From Nocardioides zeae (GTDB taxonomy: Bacteria > Actinomycetota > Actinomycetes > Propionibacteriales > Nocardioidaceae): a DNA stretch of 64,000 nucleotides. The notes below the pieces were generated by a model. It was not told the origin of the DNA. It was given only the letters and a program-made list of their open reading frames with translations, and searched no databases. Each line of letters starts with the position of its first letter. The first letter of the stretch is position 1. Positions 1 through 13,810 of this stretch are shown one piece after another. The stretch lies in the NCBI RefSeq assembly GCF_030818655.1, contig NZ_JAUTAN010000001.1:1364001-1428000 (forward strand), in the 5' to 3' direction. The translations under genes were made by a program, and so were the position numbers.

Positions 1-62
1 GGCAGCTCGCGCACCTGCGGCGGGCCACCCGGCGTGACACGGCCCGTGTAGTCATCGGTCAT
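1..62 (-). CDS. MBL-fold metallo-hydrolase, N-terminus only (runs off the window)
   Basis: Reading leftward from the ATG at 62-60, the frame stays open to the window edge and begins MTDDYTGRVTPGGPPQVREL. From memory, this resembles the N-terminal arm of the actinobacterial MBL-fold hydrolases encoded divergently from uvrA (the Rv1637c neighbourhood). The metal-binding HxHxDH motif would lie outside the window, so the enzyme class rests on the short N-terminus and on position. A TACGAT -10 box at 69-74 (read on the minus strand) stands exactly 6 nt before the ATG and no Shine-Dalgarno is visible, so the mRNA is probably leaderless. It is transcribed away from uvrA. Confidence 0.55.
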   Translation of the reverse strand, partial: MTDDYTGRVTPGGPPQVREL

Positions 63-206
63 GGGCCGATCGTAGGAGCGGTTGGGGCGGGGTGACATCG
101 TGGTGCCGCGCGTCGGCTTGCGGTTCGACGCCCGATGTCGAAAACTTGTTCGACGCGACGCGGCCCGCTCGGGGCCGCGGTCCCCTCCGACACGCGAAGG
201 ACCACC

Positions 207-3244
<3,038 letters not shown>

Positions 3245-3248
<4 letters not shown>

Positions 3249-3667
3249 CCGCGGCGGGCCGGGGGATCGACCGGCGCGGGCTGGTCCGCGCCGGGGCGGG
3301 TGTCGCGGGCGCCGCCGTGGTCGCCCCGGCCGTGGCCGCCTGCGGGGGCGAGGAGGTCTCGGCACCGTCGGGCTCCCCGGGCGACGTGCTGGTCGCGACG
3401 GGCGAGGTCCCGGTGGGCGGCGGCGTGATCCTCGACGACCAGGGCGTCGTGGTGACGCAGCCGACCGCGGGCGAGTTCAAGGCGTTCTCCTCGACGTGCA
3501 CCCACCGGAGCTGCCAGGTGACCCGGGTGGAGGAGGGGTCGATCGTCTGCCTCTGCCACAACAGCCTCTTCTCCGTGGCCGACGGCTCCGTGCAGGAGGG
3601 TCCCGCCGACGAGCCCCTGCCGGCCGTGGCCGTCGACGTCGCGGGCGACGACGTCGTCCTCGCGTGA
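3245..3667 (+). CDS. Exported Rieske [2Fe-2S] protein
   Basis: A 140-aa protein translationally coupled to uvrA by an ATGA overlap. The N-terminus carries a Tat-like twin arginine (R10-R11) followed by a hydrophobic Ala/Val segment ending AVAAC, so Cys33 may be a lipobox cysteine and the protein a Tat-exported lipoprotein. The Rieske centre is complete: C85-T-H87 and C102-x-C104-H105, with C85, H87, C102 and H105 as expected cluster ligands and C90/C104 placed for the usual disulfide. It is much shorter than bc1-complex Rieske subunits and has no partner cytochrome gene nearby, so it is probably a small electron-transfer or redox-sensing protein of unknown partner. The link with uvrA is recalled from Streptomyces and suggests shared transcription rather than shared function. 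Confidence 0.88.
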
Positions 3668-3751
3668 GGCGCTCCGCGACCTCCGTCACGCCTCGCGCCG
3701 CGGCGTACCGGGGCGTCCAGGACCGTCGGCGGGGCGACGTAGGGTCGATCC

Positions 3752-5743
3752 GTGGCTGATCCGACGACCTACCGCCCGCGCCCGGGGGAGATCCCGACGC
3801 AGCCGGGGGTCTACCGCTTCCGCGACGCGCGCCAGCGGGTGATCTACGTCGGCAAGGCGAAGAACCTGCGGGCGCGCCTGTCGTCCTACTTCCAGGACGT
3901 CGCGGGCCTCCACCCGCGCACGGCGACGATGGTCACCACGGCCGCGAGCGTGGAGTGGACGACGGTCGGCACCGAGGTCGAGGCGCTCCAGCTGGAGTAC
4001 TCCTGGATCAAGGAGTTCGACCCGCGCTTCAACGTGAAGTACCGGGACGACAAGTCCTACCCGTGGCTCGCCGTGACGGTCTCCGACGAGTTCCCGCGCG
4101 TCATGGTCGGCCGCGGCGCCAAGCGCAAGGGCACGCGCTACTTCGGGCCCTACAGCCACGCGTGGGCGATCCGCGACACCGTCGACACGCTCCTCCGCGT
4201 CTTCCCCATGCGGTCCTGCAGCAACGGTGTGTTCAAGCGGTCCCAGCAGGTCGGGCGACCCTGCCTGCTCGGCTACATCGACAAGTGCGCCGCGCCCTGC
4301 GTGGGCTCGGTGAGCGCCGAGGAGCACCGCGCGATCGTCGACGACTTCTGCGCGTTCATGGGCGGCCAGACGGCGGCGTTCGTCAAGCGCATCGAGAAGG
4401 AGATGTACGCCGCGAGCGAGGCCATGGAGTTCGAGCGCGCCGCGCGGCTGCGCGACGACCTCGGGGCGCTGCAACGGGCGCTGGAGAAGCAGGCGGTCGT
4501 GTTCGGCGACGGCACCGACGCCGACGTGGTCGCGCTCGCGGAGGACCCGCTCGAGGTCGGCGTGCAGATCTTCCACGTGCGCGGCGGCCGCATCCGCGGC
4601 CAGCGCGGCTGGGTCGCCGACCGGTCGGACGACGGCGGCGTGCCCGAGCTGGTCGAGGGCTTCCTCCTGCAGCTGTACGCCGGGGAGGCGGGCCATCCCG
4701 ACGCCATCCCGCGCGAGGTGCTCGTGCCGGCGCTGCCGCCCGACGTCGAGACCGTCGAGGCGCTGCTCTCCGAGCTGCGCGGGAGCCGCGTGCGCATCAA
4801 GGTGCCCCAGCGGGGTGACAAGAGGACGCTGCAGGAGACGGTCGCCCGCAACGCGGAGCAGGCGCTGGCGCTGCACCGCACGAAGCGGGCGAGCGACCTG
4901 ACGACCCGCAACCGGGCGCTGGAGGAGATCCAGGAAGCGCTCGAGCTGTCCGAGGTCCCGCTGCGGATCGAGTGCTACGACGTGTCCAACCTCCAGGGCA
5001 CCGAGGTGGTGGCCTCGATGGTCGTCTTCGAGGACGGCCTGGCCCGCAAGGGGGAGTACCGGCGGTTCGTCATCAAGGACGTCGAGGGCCAGAACGACGT
5101 GGCGTCGATGCACGAGGTCATCGCGCGACGGTTCCGACGGCTGCTCGACGAGCAGGCGCGCAGCGAGCTGCGTCCCGGGGACGACGAGTCGGGGCCGATG
5201 CTCGTCGACCCCGACACGGGTCGTCCACGCAAGTTCGCCTACACGCCCGGTCTCGTCGTGGTCGACGGCGGGCCCCCGCAGGTCGCGGCCGCGCAGCGCG
5301 CGCTCGACGAGCTCGGCATCGACGACATCCCCATCTGCGGCCTCGCGAAGCGGTTGGAGGAGGTCTGGGTGCCGGGGGAGGAGGACCCGGTCATCCTCCC
5401 GCGCACGTCGGAGGGCCTCTACCTCCTGCAGCGGATCCGCGACGAGGCCCACCGGTTCGCCATCAACCACCACCGGTCGCGGCGGTCGAAGTCGATGGTC
5501 GAGAGCGTGCTCGACGACGTCCCCGGCCTCGGCGAGGTGCGCCGCAAGGGCCTGCTGAAGCACTTCGGCTCCCTGAAGAAGCTGCGCGCCGCGGAGGTCG
5601 CCGACATCGCCCAGGTGCCGGGCATCGGTCCCGCGACGGCGGCGGCGATCAAGGACGCGCTGGCGAAGGACGATGCGGAACGCCGCAGCCGCGGACAGAA
5701 TGTGCGGGTCAACACCGCGACCGGCGAGATCGAGGAGGACTGA
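3752..5743 (+). CDS. uvrC: UvrC, excinuclease ABC subunit C
   Basis: Makes the dual incisions in nucleotide excision repair. The 663-aa product has the full family order: an N-terminal GIY-YIG nuclease (GVYRFRD ... [18 protein letters not shown], residues about 18-45), a Cys-rich stretch ([15 protein letters not shown]), a UVR domain for UvrB contact ([28 protein letters not shown]), the RNase H-like 5-prime nuclease ([11 protein letters not shown] ... VVDGGPPQV) and a C-terminal helix-hairpin-helix pair ([19 protein letters not shown]). The GTG start at 3752 follows a TAGGGT -10 box (3740-3745) by 6 nt with no Shine-Dalgarno, suggesting a leaderless transcript. It heads a run with rapZ, yvcK and whiA, the standard actinobacterial order. 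Confidence 0.97.
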   Translation: MADPTTYRPRPGEIPTQPGVYRFRDARQRVIYVGKAKNLRARLSSYFQDVAGLHPRTATMVTTAASVEWTTVGTEVEALQLEYSWIKEFDPRFNVKYRDDKSYPWLAVTVSDEFPRVMVGRGAKRKGTRYFGPYSHAWAIRDTVDTLLRVFPMRSCSNGVFKRSQQVGRPCLLGYIDKCAAPCVGSVSAEEHRAIVDDFCAFMGGQTAAFVKRIEKEMYAASEAMEFERAARLRDDLGALQRALEKQAVVFGDGTDADVVALAEDPLEVGVQIFHVRGGRIRGQRGWVADRSDDGGVPELVEGFLLQLYAGEAGHPDAIPREVLVPALPPDVETVEALLSELRGSRVRIKVPQRGDKRTLQETVARNAEQALALHRTKRASDLTTRNRALEEIQEALELSEVPLRIECYDVSNLQGTEVVASMVVFEDGLARKGEYRRFVIKDVEGQNDVASMHEVIARRFRRLLDEQARSELRPGDDESGPMLVDPDTGRPRKFAYTPGLVVVDGGPPQVAAAQRALDELGIDDIPICGLAKRLEEVWVPGEEDPVILPRTSEGLYLLQRIRDEAHRFAINHHRSRRSKSMVESVLDDVPGLGEVRRKGLLKHFGSLKKLRAAEVADIAQVPGIGPATAAAIKDALAKDDAERRSRGQNVRVNTATGEIEED

Positions 5744-6625
5744 GTGTCCGCTCCAGCACCCGAGGCCCCTGGAGGGCCGCTCGTCATCGTCACGGGCATG
5801 ACCGGCGCCGGTCGCAGCACGGCCGCGAAGGAGCTGGAGGACCTCGGCTTCTTCGTGGTCGACAACCTGCCACCGACGCTGCTGCGGGAGGTCGTGCGCC
5901 TCGTCGACGAGAGCAAGGGCTCCCAGCAGCCCATCGCCGTCGTCGTCGACGTGCGTTCGGGCTCGTTCTTCGACTCGCTCCAGGTCAACCTCGCGGAGGG
6001 CGCGACCCATCGCCAGGCCACGCTGCTGTTCCTCGAGGCGGCCGACGAGGTGCTCGTGCGCCGTCAGGAGGCGGCGCGCCGGCCCCACCCGCTCCAGGGG
6101 AGCGACCGGCTGCTCGACGGGCTGCACCGCGAGCGCGCGGTGCTCGCCAAGCTGCGGTCCGACGCCGACCTGGTGATCGACACGACGAGCCTCAACGTCC
6201 ACCAGCTCACGAAGCGCATCGCGCAGGCGTTCGGCACCCCGGACACGACGCGGCTGAAGGTGCGGGTGGTGAGCTTCGGGTTCAAGTACGGCATCCCCGT
6301 CGACGCCGACTTCGTGGCCGACATGCGCTTCCTCCCCAACCCCCACTGGGTGCCCGAGCTGCGGGCGCTGACCGGGCAGGATCCCGACGTGGCGGCCTAC
6401 GTGAAGGGCCGTCCGGCGGCGGAGCCGTTCCTCGAGCAGTACGTGCCGTTGCTGGAGACGGTCGCCGAGGGCTACCTCAACGAGGGCAAGCGGTTCATGA
6501 CGGTCGCGGTGGGCTGCACCGGTGGCAAGCACCGGAGCGTCGCCATGACGGAGGAGATCGCGGCCCGGCTCCGCGCCGACGGCTTCGAGGTCCGCGCCAC
6601 CCACCGCGACCTCGGGCGCGAGTGA
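5744..6625 (+). CDS. rapZ: RapZ/YvcJ family nucleotide-binding protein
   Basis: The GTG start abuts the uvrC stop directly, so translation is probably coupled. The 293-aa protein has an N-terminal P-loop GMTGAGRST, with Arg where the classical Walker A has Lys; as I recall, this is normal for actinobacterial members. It continues with the DLGFFVVDNLPPTLL motif and a C-terminal domain with SFGFKYGIP, DMRFLPNPHW and GCTGGKHRSVAM, all hallmark RapZ/YvcJ motifs. In Escherichia coli, RapZ is an RNA-binding adaptor controlling glucosamine-6-phosphate synthase; in Gram-positive bacteria the protein is a nucleotide-binding NTPase whose role is less clear. Its place between uvrC and yvcK is conserved across actinobacteria. 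Confidence 0.95.
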   Translation: MSAPAPEAPGGPLVIVTGMTGAGRSTAAKELEDLGFFVVDNLPPTLLREVVRLVDESKGSQQPIAVVVDVRSGSFFDSLQVNLAEGATHRQATLLFLEAADEVLVRRQEAARRPHPLQGSDRLLDGLHRERAVLAKLRSDADLVIDTTSLNVHQLTKRIAQAFGTPDTTRLKVRVVSFGFKYGIPVDADFVADMRFLPNPHWVPELRALTGQDPDVAAYVKGRPAAEPFLEQYVPLLETVAEGYLNEGKRFMTVAVGCTGGKHRSVAMTEEIAARLRADGFEVRATHRDLGRE

Positions 6626-7608
6626 GCCCGTTCGGCGACGCCCAGGCACCGATCGGCCCCCGGTCGGTCGCGCTGCCCGGCGTCTCGGTCGCGGCGCTCG
6701 GCGGCGGCCACGGCCTGTTCGCCTCGCTGGCGGCGCTGCGCCGCGTCGTCGGTGACCTGACGGCCGTGGTGACCGTGGCGGACAACGGCGGATCCTCCGG
6801 GCGCCTGCGCGGCGAGTTCGGGGTCCTGCCGCCGGGTGACCTGCGGATGGCCCTGGCCGCCCTGTGCGGGGACGACGACTGGGGCCGCACCTGGGCCGAG
6901 GTGCTGCAGCACCGGTTCGCCGGCGACGGCGAGATGCGGGGCCACGTCGTCGGCAACATGCTCATCGTCGGTCTGTGGGAGCTGATGGGTGACCACGTCC
7001 CGGCCCTCGACTGGGTCGGGCGGCTGCTGGGCGCGCAGGGCCGTGTGCTGCCGATGGCCGTGACCCCCATGGACATCACGGCGGACGTGCGGGTCGCGGA
7101 GGGGGACGGCGAGGAGCTCGTCCACGTCCGCGGCCAGGTCGAGGTCGCCAGCACGTCCGGCCGCATCGTCAACATCCAGCTCGACCCGCCCGACCCCGAC
7201 GCCTGCCCGGAGGCGGTGGCGACGGTGCGCGCCGCGGACTGGGTCGTGCTCGGGCCCGGGTCCTGGTACACCTCCGTCATCCCGCACCTCATGGTCCCCG
7301 AGCTGCGACGTGCGCTCGTCGAGTCCGACGCGCGGGTGGTCGTGGTGCTCAACTTGGCGGACCAGCCGGGGGAGACGGCCGGCTACGGCCCGGAGGATCA
7401 CCTCGACGCGCTGCTCGAGCACGCCCCCGACCTGCGCATCGACACCGTCGTGGCCGACGAGGGCGCGGTGGGCGACAGCGGCGGCGTACGGGCCTGGGTC
7501 GCGACCCACGGCGCGCGCCTCGTGCTGGCCGACGTCGCCGTGGGCGACGGCAGCCCCCGGCACGACCCGGCGAAGCTGGCCGGGGTCTTCGAGCGCTTGA
7601 TGGGCTGA
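6622..7608 (+). CDS. yvcK: YvcK/CofD-like gluconeogenesis factor
   Basis: The GTG at 6622 overlaps the rapZ stop (GTGA) and opens a 328-aa protein starting VSPFGDAQ. The glycine-rich nucleotide-sugar binding loop [15 protein letters not shown], the [18 protein letters not shown] motif, [13 protein letters not shown] and the conserved [18 protein letters not shown] segment identify the family; members bind UDP-sugars. YvcK proteins (CuvA in mycobacteria) influence peptidoglycan precursor supply and growth on gluconeogenic carbon. Despite distant similarity to CofD (LPPG transferase of F420 synthesis), the gene context rapZ-yvcK-whiA makes the YvcK assignment firm. Confidence 0.95.
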   Translation: MSPFGDAQAPIGPRSVALPGVSVAALGGGHGLFASLAALRRVVGDLTAVVTVADNGGSSGRLRGEFGVLPPGDLRMALAALCGDDDWGRTWAEVLQHRFAGDGEMRGHVVGNMLIVGLWELMGDHVPALDWVGRLLGAQGRVLPMAVTPMDITADVRVAEGDGEELVHVRGQVEVASTSGRIVNIQLDPPDPDACPEAVATVRAADWVVLGPGSWYTSVIPHLMVPELRRALVESDARVVVVLNLADQPGETAGYGPEDHLDALLEHAPDLRIDTVVADEGAVGDSGGVRAWVATHGARLVLADVAVGDGSPRHDPAKLAGVFERLMG

Positions 7609-7702
7609 TCGGGAGCGGAGCCGCGGGCTGGTACGTCGCGGCACGCCCGGGATCTCGGCGACGAAGCCTCGGCGTGTCGCGCGCCGTGGCAGGATGTCGC
7701 GC

Positions 7703-9840
<2,138 letters not shown>

Positions 9841-9841
9841 C

Positions 9842-11041
9842 GTGGGGTCCTACCCCGGTCTCGGCGAGGTCGCCGGCAAGCGGGTGCTGGTCCGCTCGGA
9901 CCTGAACGTCCCGCTCGACGGCACGACGATCACCGACGACGGCCGCATCCGGGCCAGCGTGCCGACCATCAAGGCGCTCGCCGACGCGGGCGCCCGGGTG
10001 GTCGTCACGGCCCACCTCGGTCGTCCGAAGGGCACGCCCGACGCGGCGTACTCCCTGGGCCCCGTGGCCGCTCGCCTCGGCGAGCTGCTGGGCGCGCCGG
10101 TCGCGTTCGCGACCGACACCGTGGGCGACAGCGCCCGCGAGACGGTCGCGGGCCTGGCCGACGGCCAGGTCGCCGTGCTCGAGAACGTCCGCTTCAACGC
10201 GGGCGAGACGAGCAAGGACGACGCGGAGCGCGGCGCGTTCGCGGACGAGCTCGCCGCGCTGGCGGACGCCTTCGTGTCCGACGGCTTCGGCGTGGTCCAC
10301 CGCAAGCAGGCGAGCGTGTACGACGTGGCCCAGCGCCTGCCGCACACGATGGGTGCGCTGGTCAGCGCGGAGATCGAGGTGCTCAAGCGCCTCACCGAGA
10401 CCCCCGAGCGGCCCTACGTGGTCGTGCTCGGTGGCTCGAAGGTCTCCGACAAGCTCGGCGTCATCGACAACCTGCTCGGCAAGGCCGACAAGCTGCTCAT
10501 CGGCGGCGGCATGGTCTTCACCTTCCTCAAGGCCCAGGGCCACGAGGTCGGGCGGAGCCTGCTCGAGGACGACCAGGTGCCGGTGTGCATCGAGTACCTG
10601 CGTCGCGCCGAGGAGTCGGGCGTGGAGATCGTGCTGCCCAGCGACATCGTCGTGGACACGGAGTTCCCGTCGGGCGACACCGAGCCGCAGCCGATCGTCG
10701 TGCCGGCGTCGAACATCCCGGCGAGCAGCCTGGGCCTCGACATCGGGCCCGACTCGGCGGCTGCGTTCGCCGAGGCGCTCGCGGGCGCGCGCACCGTGTT
10801 CTGGAACGGCCCCATGGGCGTCTTCGAGGTGCCGGCCTTCGCCGGTGGCACGCGGGCGGTCGCCGAGGCGCTCACCCGGATCGACGGCCTGTCGGTCGTC
10901 GGCGGCGGCGACTCGGCCGCGGCCGTGCGGACGCTCGGGTTCGAGGAGTCGGCCTTCGGCCACATCTCGACCGGCGGCGGCGCGAGCCTGGAGTACCTCG
11001 AGGGCAAGGAGCTCCCGGGCGTGAAGGTGCTGGAGGACTGA
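9842..11041 (+). CDS. pgk: Phosphoglycerate kinase
   Basis: Transfers phosphate from 1,3-bisphosphoglycerate to ADP. The GTG start lies one base after the gap stop. The 399-aa protein shows the substrate-binding RSDLNVPL and HLGRPKG loops, [37 protein letters not shown] and the nucleotide loop GGGDSAAAV ... [13 protein letters not shown] of a complete PGK. Its stop overlaps the tpiA start (TGATG), so all three glycolytic genes are translationally linked. Confidence 0.98.
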   Translation: MGSYPGLGEVAGKRVLVRSDLNVPLDGTTITDDGRIRASVPTIKALADAGARVVVTAHLGRPKGTPDAAYSLGPVAARLGELLGAPVAFATDTVGDSARETVAGLADGQVAVLENVRFNAGETSKDDAERGAFADELAALADAFVSDGFGVVHRKQASVYDVAQRLPHTMGALVSAEIEVLKRLTETPERPYVVVLGGSKVSDKLGVIDNLLGKADKLLIGGGMVFTFLKAQGHEVGRSLLEDDQVPVCIEYLRRAEESGVEIVLPSDIVVDTEFPSGDTEPQPIVVPASNIPASSLGLDIGPDSAAAFAEALAGARTVFWNGPMGVFEVPAFAGGTRAVAEALTRIDGLSVVGGGDSAAAVRTLGFEESAFGHISTGGGASLEYLEGKELPGVKVLED

Positions 11042-11847
11042 TGGCGGGCACGACGACGAGCGGCCGCACGCCGCTCATGGCGGGCAACTGGAAGATGAAC
11101 CTCAACCACCTCGAAGCGGTGGCGCTGGTCCAGAAGCTCGCGTGGACGCTGTCCGACAAGAAGCACGACCACGACGCCGTCGAGGTCGTGGTGGTCCCGC
11201 CGTTCACCGACCTGCGCTCCGTGCAGACCCTGGTCGACGGCGACCGCCTCAAGCTGAAGTACGGCGCGCAGGACGTGTCCGTGCACGAGTCGGGCGCCTA
11301 CACGGGCGAGATCTCGGCGGCGATGCTCGCCAAGCTCGGTGTCTCCTACGTGGTCGTCGGCCACTCGGAGCGCCGTGAGTACCACGGTGAGAGCGACGCG
11401 GTGGTCAACGCCAAGGCGCGGGCCGCGCTCGGTGCCGAGATGACGCCGATCGTGTGCGTGGGCGAGGGCCTCGAGGTCCGCAAGGCCGGCGAGCACGTGG
11501 CCTACACGGTCGCGCAGGTCGACGGCTCGCTCGCCGGATTCAGCGCCGAGGAGGTCGCCGGGCTGGTCATCGCCTACGAGCCGGTCTGGGCGATCGGCAC
11601 TGGTGAGGTCGCCACGCCCGAGGACGCGCAGGAGGTGTGCGCGGCCATCCGTGCCCGCATCCGGGAGGTCCACGGCGACGCCGCGGCCGACGGGGTGCGG
11701 GTGCTCTACGGCGGCTCGGTCAAGGCGGCGAACGTCGCCGGCATCATGGTCAAGGAGGACGTCGACGGCGCGCTCGTCGGCGGTGCCAGCCTCCAGGCCG
11801 ACGAGTTCGGCGGCATCTGCCGGTTCTACGACATGCCGCTGCTCTGA
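11041..11847 (+). CDS. tpiA: Triosephosphate isomerase
   Basis: Interconverts glyceraldehyde-3-phosphate and dihydroxyacetone phosphate. The ATG at 11041 shares its A with the pgk stop codon. The 268-aa TIM barrel shows [13 protein letters not shown] (catalytic Lys), [10 protein letters not shown] (electrophilic His), the catalytic Glu in [15 protein letters not shown] with the flexible loop following, and YGGSVKAAN for phosphate binding. A strong hairpin at 11863-11894 ends the operon. Confidence 0.98.
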   Translation: MAGTTTSGRTPLMAGNWKMNLNHLEAVALVQKLAWTLSDKKHDHDAVEVVVVPPFTDLRSVQTLVDGDRLKLKYGAQDVSVHESGAYTGEISAAMLAKLGVSYVVVGHSERREYHGESDAVVNAKARAALGAEMTPIVCVGEGLEVRKAGEHVAYTVAQVDGSLAGFSAEEVAGLVIAYEPVWAIGTGEVATPEDAQEVCAAIRARIREVHGDAAADGVRVLYGGSVKAANVAGIMVKEDVDGALVGGASLQADEFGGICRFYDMPLL

Positions 11848-11862
11848 TCCATCGCACCATCG

Positions 11863-11894
11863 CCGTGGGCGGGCGGGTCCTCGCCCGCCCACGG
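11863..11894 (+). terminator. Terminator hairpin after tpiA
   Basis: Perfect 13-bp GC-rich stem (CCGTGGGCGGGCG paired with CGCCCGCCCACGG) around the 6-nt loop GGTCCT, 15 bp downstream of the tpiA stop. It lacks a T-tract, so it is an L-shaped actinobacterial-style terminator. Confidence 0.75.
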
Positions 11895-11922
11895 TTCCAC
11901 CCGTGACGTAAGGTTTCCCTCC

Positions 11923-12156
11923 GTGACTGTCCTCTTCACCGCCGTGCTCATGATCACGAGCTTCCTGATGATCGTCCTGGTGCTCCTGCACAAGGGACGG
12001 GGTGGTGGCCTCTCCGACATGTTCGGTGGTGGCGTCTCGACCAGCCTGGGCGGCTCGTCGGTCGCGGAGCGCAACCTCGACCGCTACACCATCGGCATCG
12101 GCATCATCTGGTTCGCGAGCGTCATCGCGCTCGGGCTCCTGCTCGCCTACGCCTGA
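11923..12156 (+). CDS. secG: SecG, preprotein translocase subunit
   Basis: A 77-aa membrane protein of the SecYEG channel. It has two predicted transmembrane helices (about residues 3-22 and 53-75) joined by a Gly-rich cytoplasmic loop, GRGGGLSDMFGGG, typical of SecG. The GTG start is preceded by TAAGGT at 11909-11914 with 8 nt between and no Shine-Dalgarno, suggesting its own leaderless promoter just after the tpiA terminator. Position after tpiA is conserved in actinobacteria. Confidence 0.93.
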   Translation: MTVLFTAVLMITSFLMIVLVLLHKGRGGGLSDMFGGGVSTSLGGSSVAERNLDRYTIGIGIIWFASVIALGLLLAYA

Positions 12157-12202
12157 TCCACGCCCTCCTGGCGCGACCCACCGGTAGAGAAGAGGAAGCA
12201 GC

Positions 12203-12565
12203 ATGGCGGGCAGAGGTGGCAGCGCGATCCGCGGCACGCGGATCGGATCCGGTCCCATGGGGGAGGACGCGCGCGGCGAGGCGGCCCCTCGCCAGACCGT
12301 GACGTACTTCTGCGGGCGTGACCACCGCTCGGTGATGACGTTCTCGATCGAGGCCCAGGCTCCCGAGTCGTGGGACTGCCCCAAGTGCGGCCTCCCGGCC
12401 AGCCTCGACTCCGACAACCCGCCGGCGGTCCCCAAGAACGAGCCCTACAAGACGCACCTGGCCTACGTGAAGGAGCGCCGCTCCGACGCCGAGGCCGAGG
12501 TGCTGCTCGACGAGGCCCTCAAGCAGCTCCGCACCCGCCGTGCCTCCGGCGACCTCGTCTTCTGA
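12203..12565 (+). CDS. rbpA: RbpA, RNA polymerase-binding protein
   Basis: Actinobacteria-specific activator that binds RNA polymerase and the principal sigma factor. The 120-aa product opens with the basic arm MAGRGGSAIRGTRIGSGPMG that contacts DNA and promoter spacer, followed by the RbpA core (VTYFCGRDHRSVMTFS ... WDCPKCGLPASLD) with paired cysteines, and a C-terminal acidic/basic helix (DAEAEVLLDEALKQLRTRR) that binds sigma region 2. A purine-rich GAGGAAG Shine-Dalgarno precedes the ATG. The AbiEi-type cassette begins 3 bp after the rbpA stop. Confidence 0.95.
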   Translation: MAGRGGSAIRGTRIGSGPMGEDARGEAAPRQTVTYFCGRDHRSVMTFSIEAQAPESWDCPKCGLPASLDSDNPPAVPKNEPYKTHLAYVKERRSDAEAEVLLDEALKQLRTRRASGDLVF

Positions 12566-12568
12566 CCT

Positions 12569-12660
12569 GCGTCGAGTTGGGTTGTACGGCGCGGCGTGCG
12601 CGTCGAGTTGGGTCGTACGGCGCGGCGTGCGCGTCGAGTTGGGTCGTACGGCGCGGGCTG
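12569..12660 (+). repeat. Three tandem copies of a 31-bp repeat, left border of an AbiEi-type gene cassette
   Basis: Units begin at 12569, 12600 and 12631 (the last is truncated to 30 bp with a divergent end). Each contains GCGTCGAGTTGGGTCGTACG followed by GCGCGGCGTGC; unit 1 has one T-for-C change. The same unit recurs in inverted orientation at 13694-13802 on the other side of the gene. There are no spacers of different sequence, so this is not a CRISPR array. Confidence 0.9.
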
Positions 12661-12664
12661 AGCT

Positions 12665-13627
12665 TCAAGCGGCTGTACCGAGGCGGCGTCGTCCTCGCTC
12701 CAGACCGGACCGGATGATCGCCTCGATGTCGCGGGTCGGCCCGTACACGTTCGAGGCGGTCACCACGTCGATGTCGTAGCGGTGGACGCGGGTGATGTGG
12801 TCCCGTCGTTCGTCGTCATGGGCCCTGTCGCTGCCGGAGCTGTGCCACTCCGCGCCGTCGTACTCCACCGCGAACCGCAGGGCCTTGCTCCCGAGGTCGA
12901 GGAATGCTGGACGCCCCCGCGGCCCGGTCACCTCGATCTGGAGGTCGGGGAGCGTGCCGGTCGTCTCGTACCAGGCGAGCTTCACCGCGGACTCTGGCGG
13001 CGACGCGCTGAGCCGACTCGACAAGGGGGCGACGTAGCGCAAGGTCCTGACCCACCGCTCACCGGCGAAGCGTCCCACCTCGGCCAGCAGCTCGTCCCGG
13101 TCGACATCAGCACGAAGCATCGCGTCCACACCACTGAGCGCGACGACGGCCGACCGCTGTCGTCCGAGATCCAGCGCAGTCCGGAGCTTCGTGGTCACCA
13201 GGAGGCCGTCGACCTCGGTGACGTCGCGGGCCAGCATCGCGCGTTGTCCGCTGTCGATCTGGGGGCCTGACAGGCGGTACGAACCGGGGAACCGGAAGAC
13301 TCGGATGGGGTGCGCGCCCAGGTGCTCTCCTGGCGCCAGGACCATGTCAGCGCCGTGGAGCCACCCCGCGTGCCGATCGCAGATGACCGCGTCGTCCGGC
13401 ACGACGAGTCTGAGGCTCGCAATGCGCGCCGCGGTGTCGTCGGGCACCTGAGCCGCGACGTACACCCCCCGCAGGGGCCGACGCAGGTGGCCGGACGCCA
13501 CGAGCGCGCTCAGCCAGCGCAGTGGAAACCCCTCCGCGACGGCGTCGTGTCGGTGGAAAGGGCGATCGAGAGGCAGCGGGAAGGAGTCATCGAGGACCGG
13601 CAGACCCTGGAACTTGGCGAGCGTCAT
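12665..13627 (-). CDS. AbiEi-type winged-helix protein with PD-(D/E)XK/DUF559-like C-terminus
   Basis: A 320-aa protein starting MTLAKFQGLPVLDDSFPL at the ATG 13627-13625. The N-terminal third (about 30-60, LRWLSALVASGHLRRPLRGVYVAA) resembles the AbiEi type IV antitoxin winged helix. The middle (LLVTTKLRTALDLGRQRSAVVALSGVDAMLRADVD) is the usual linker of this family. The C-terminal part (LPDLQIEVTGPRGRPAFLDLG ... AVEYDGAEWHSS) has the D-x(n)-E-Y-D-G spacing of DUF559/Vsr-like PD-(D/E)XK nuclease folds. No AbiEii nucleotidyltransferase toxin lies next to it, so it is not a standard AbiE pair; activity as a nuclease, regulator or neither is unknown. It sits alone between rbpA and pgl, framed by inverted 31-bp repeat blocks, with its stop codon 4 bp from the left block. 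Confidence 0.75.
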   Translation of the reverse strand: MTLAKFQGLPVLDDSFPLPLDRPFHRHDAVAEGFPLRWLSALVASGHLRRPLRGVYVAAQVPDDTAARIASLRLVVPDDAVICDRHAGWLHGADMVLAPGEHLGAHPIRVFRFPGSYRLSGPQIDSGQRAMLARDVTEVDGLLVTTKLRTALDLGRQRSAVVALSGVDAMLRADVDRDELLAEVGRFAGERWVRTLRYVAPLSSRLSASPPESAVKLAWYETTGTLPDLQIEVTGPRGRPAFLDLGSKALRFAVEYDGAEWHSSGSDRAHDDERRDHITRVHRYDIDVVTASNVYGPTRDIEAIIRSGLERGRRRLGTAA

Positions 13628-13680
13628 GACCAGTGAGTGTGCGTGTTGAGGGCGGCTCGTGCACCCGCCTACGACTCGCT

Positions 13681-13689
13681 TGTGGATAA
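13681..13689 (-). promoter_or_regulatory. Perfect DnaA-box 9-mer upstream of the AbiEi-type gene
   Basis: TTATCCACA on the minus strand (TGTGGATAA on the plus strand), identical to the consensus DnaA box, lies between the right repeat block and the start codon. A single copy is not an origin; it may be chance, a DnaA-responsive promoter element, or part of the cassette. Confidence 0.4.
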
Positions 13690-13693
13690 CCCT

Positions 13694-13802
13694 CGACCCA
13701 ACTCGACGTCCACGCCTCGCCGTACGACCCAACTCGACGCCCACGCCGCGCCGTACAACCCAACTCGACGCCCACGCCGCGCCGTACGACCCAACTCGAC
13801 GC
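13694..13802 (-). repeat. Four copies of the 31-bp repeat in inverted orientation, right border of the cassette
   Basis: Read on the minus strand the units match the left block apart from a GCGTGGGC for GCGTGCGC change and scattered substitutions (one unit has ACAACCC for ACGACCC, the outermost has TCCACGCCTCGC). The block stops 8 bp short of the pgl stop codon. Together with 12569-12660 it makes inverted terminal blocks of about 90-110 bp around one gene. Confidence 0.9.
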
Positions 13803-13810
13803 GCGAGGGA

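Noticed and set aside
3686..6649. Very long open frame on the strand opposite uvrC/rapZ (similar ones at 33276-37241, 37743-39593 and 58538-62803).
   Set aside because: Antisense to well-supported genes; composition is Arg/Ala/Gly/His-rich with no domain, as expected from high-GC third-position bias.
12569..12660. CRISPR array.
   Set aside because: Units are directly adjacent with no unique spacers and no cas genes; the unit also occurs inverted nearby.
12665..13627. Classical AbiE toxin-antitoxin pair.
   Set aside because: No AbiEii nucleotidyltransferase ORF is adjacent on either strand, here or at 53577-54539.
13681..13689. Replication origin.
   Set aside because: A single DnaA box with no AT-rich unwinding element, no box cluster and no dnaA/dnaN nearby.
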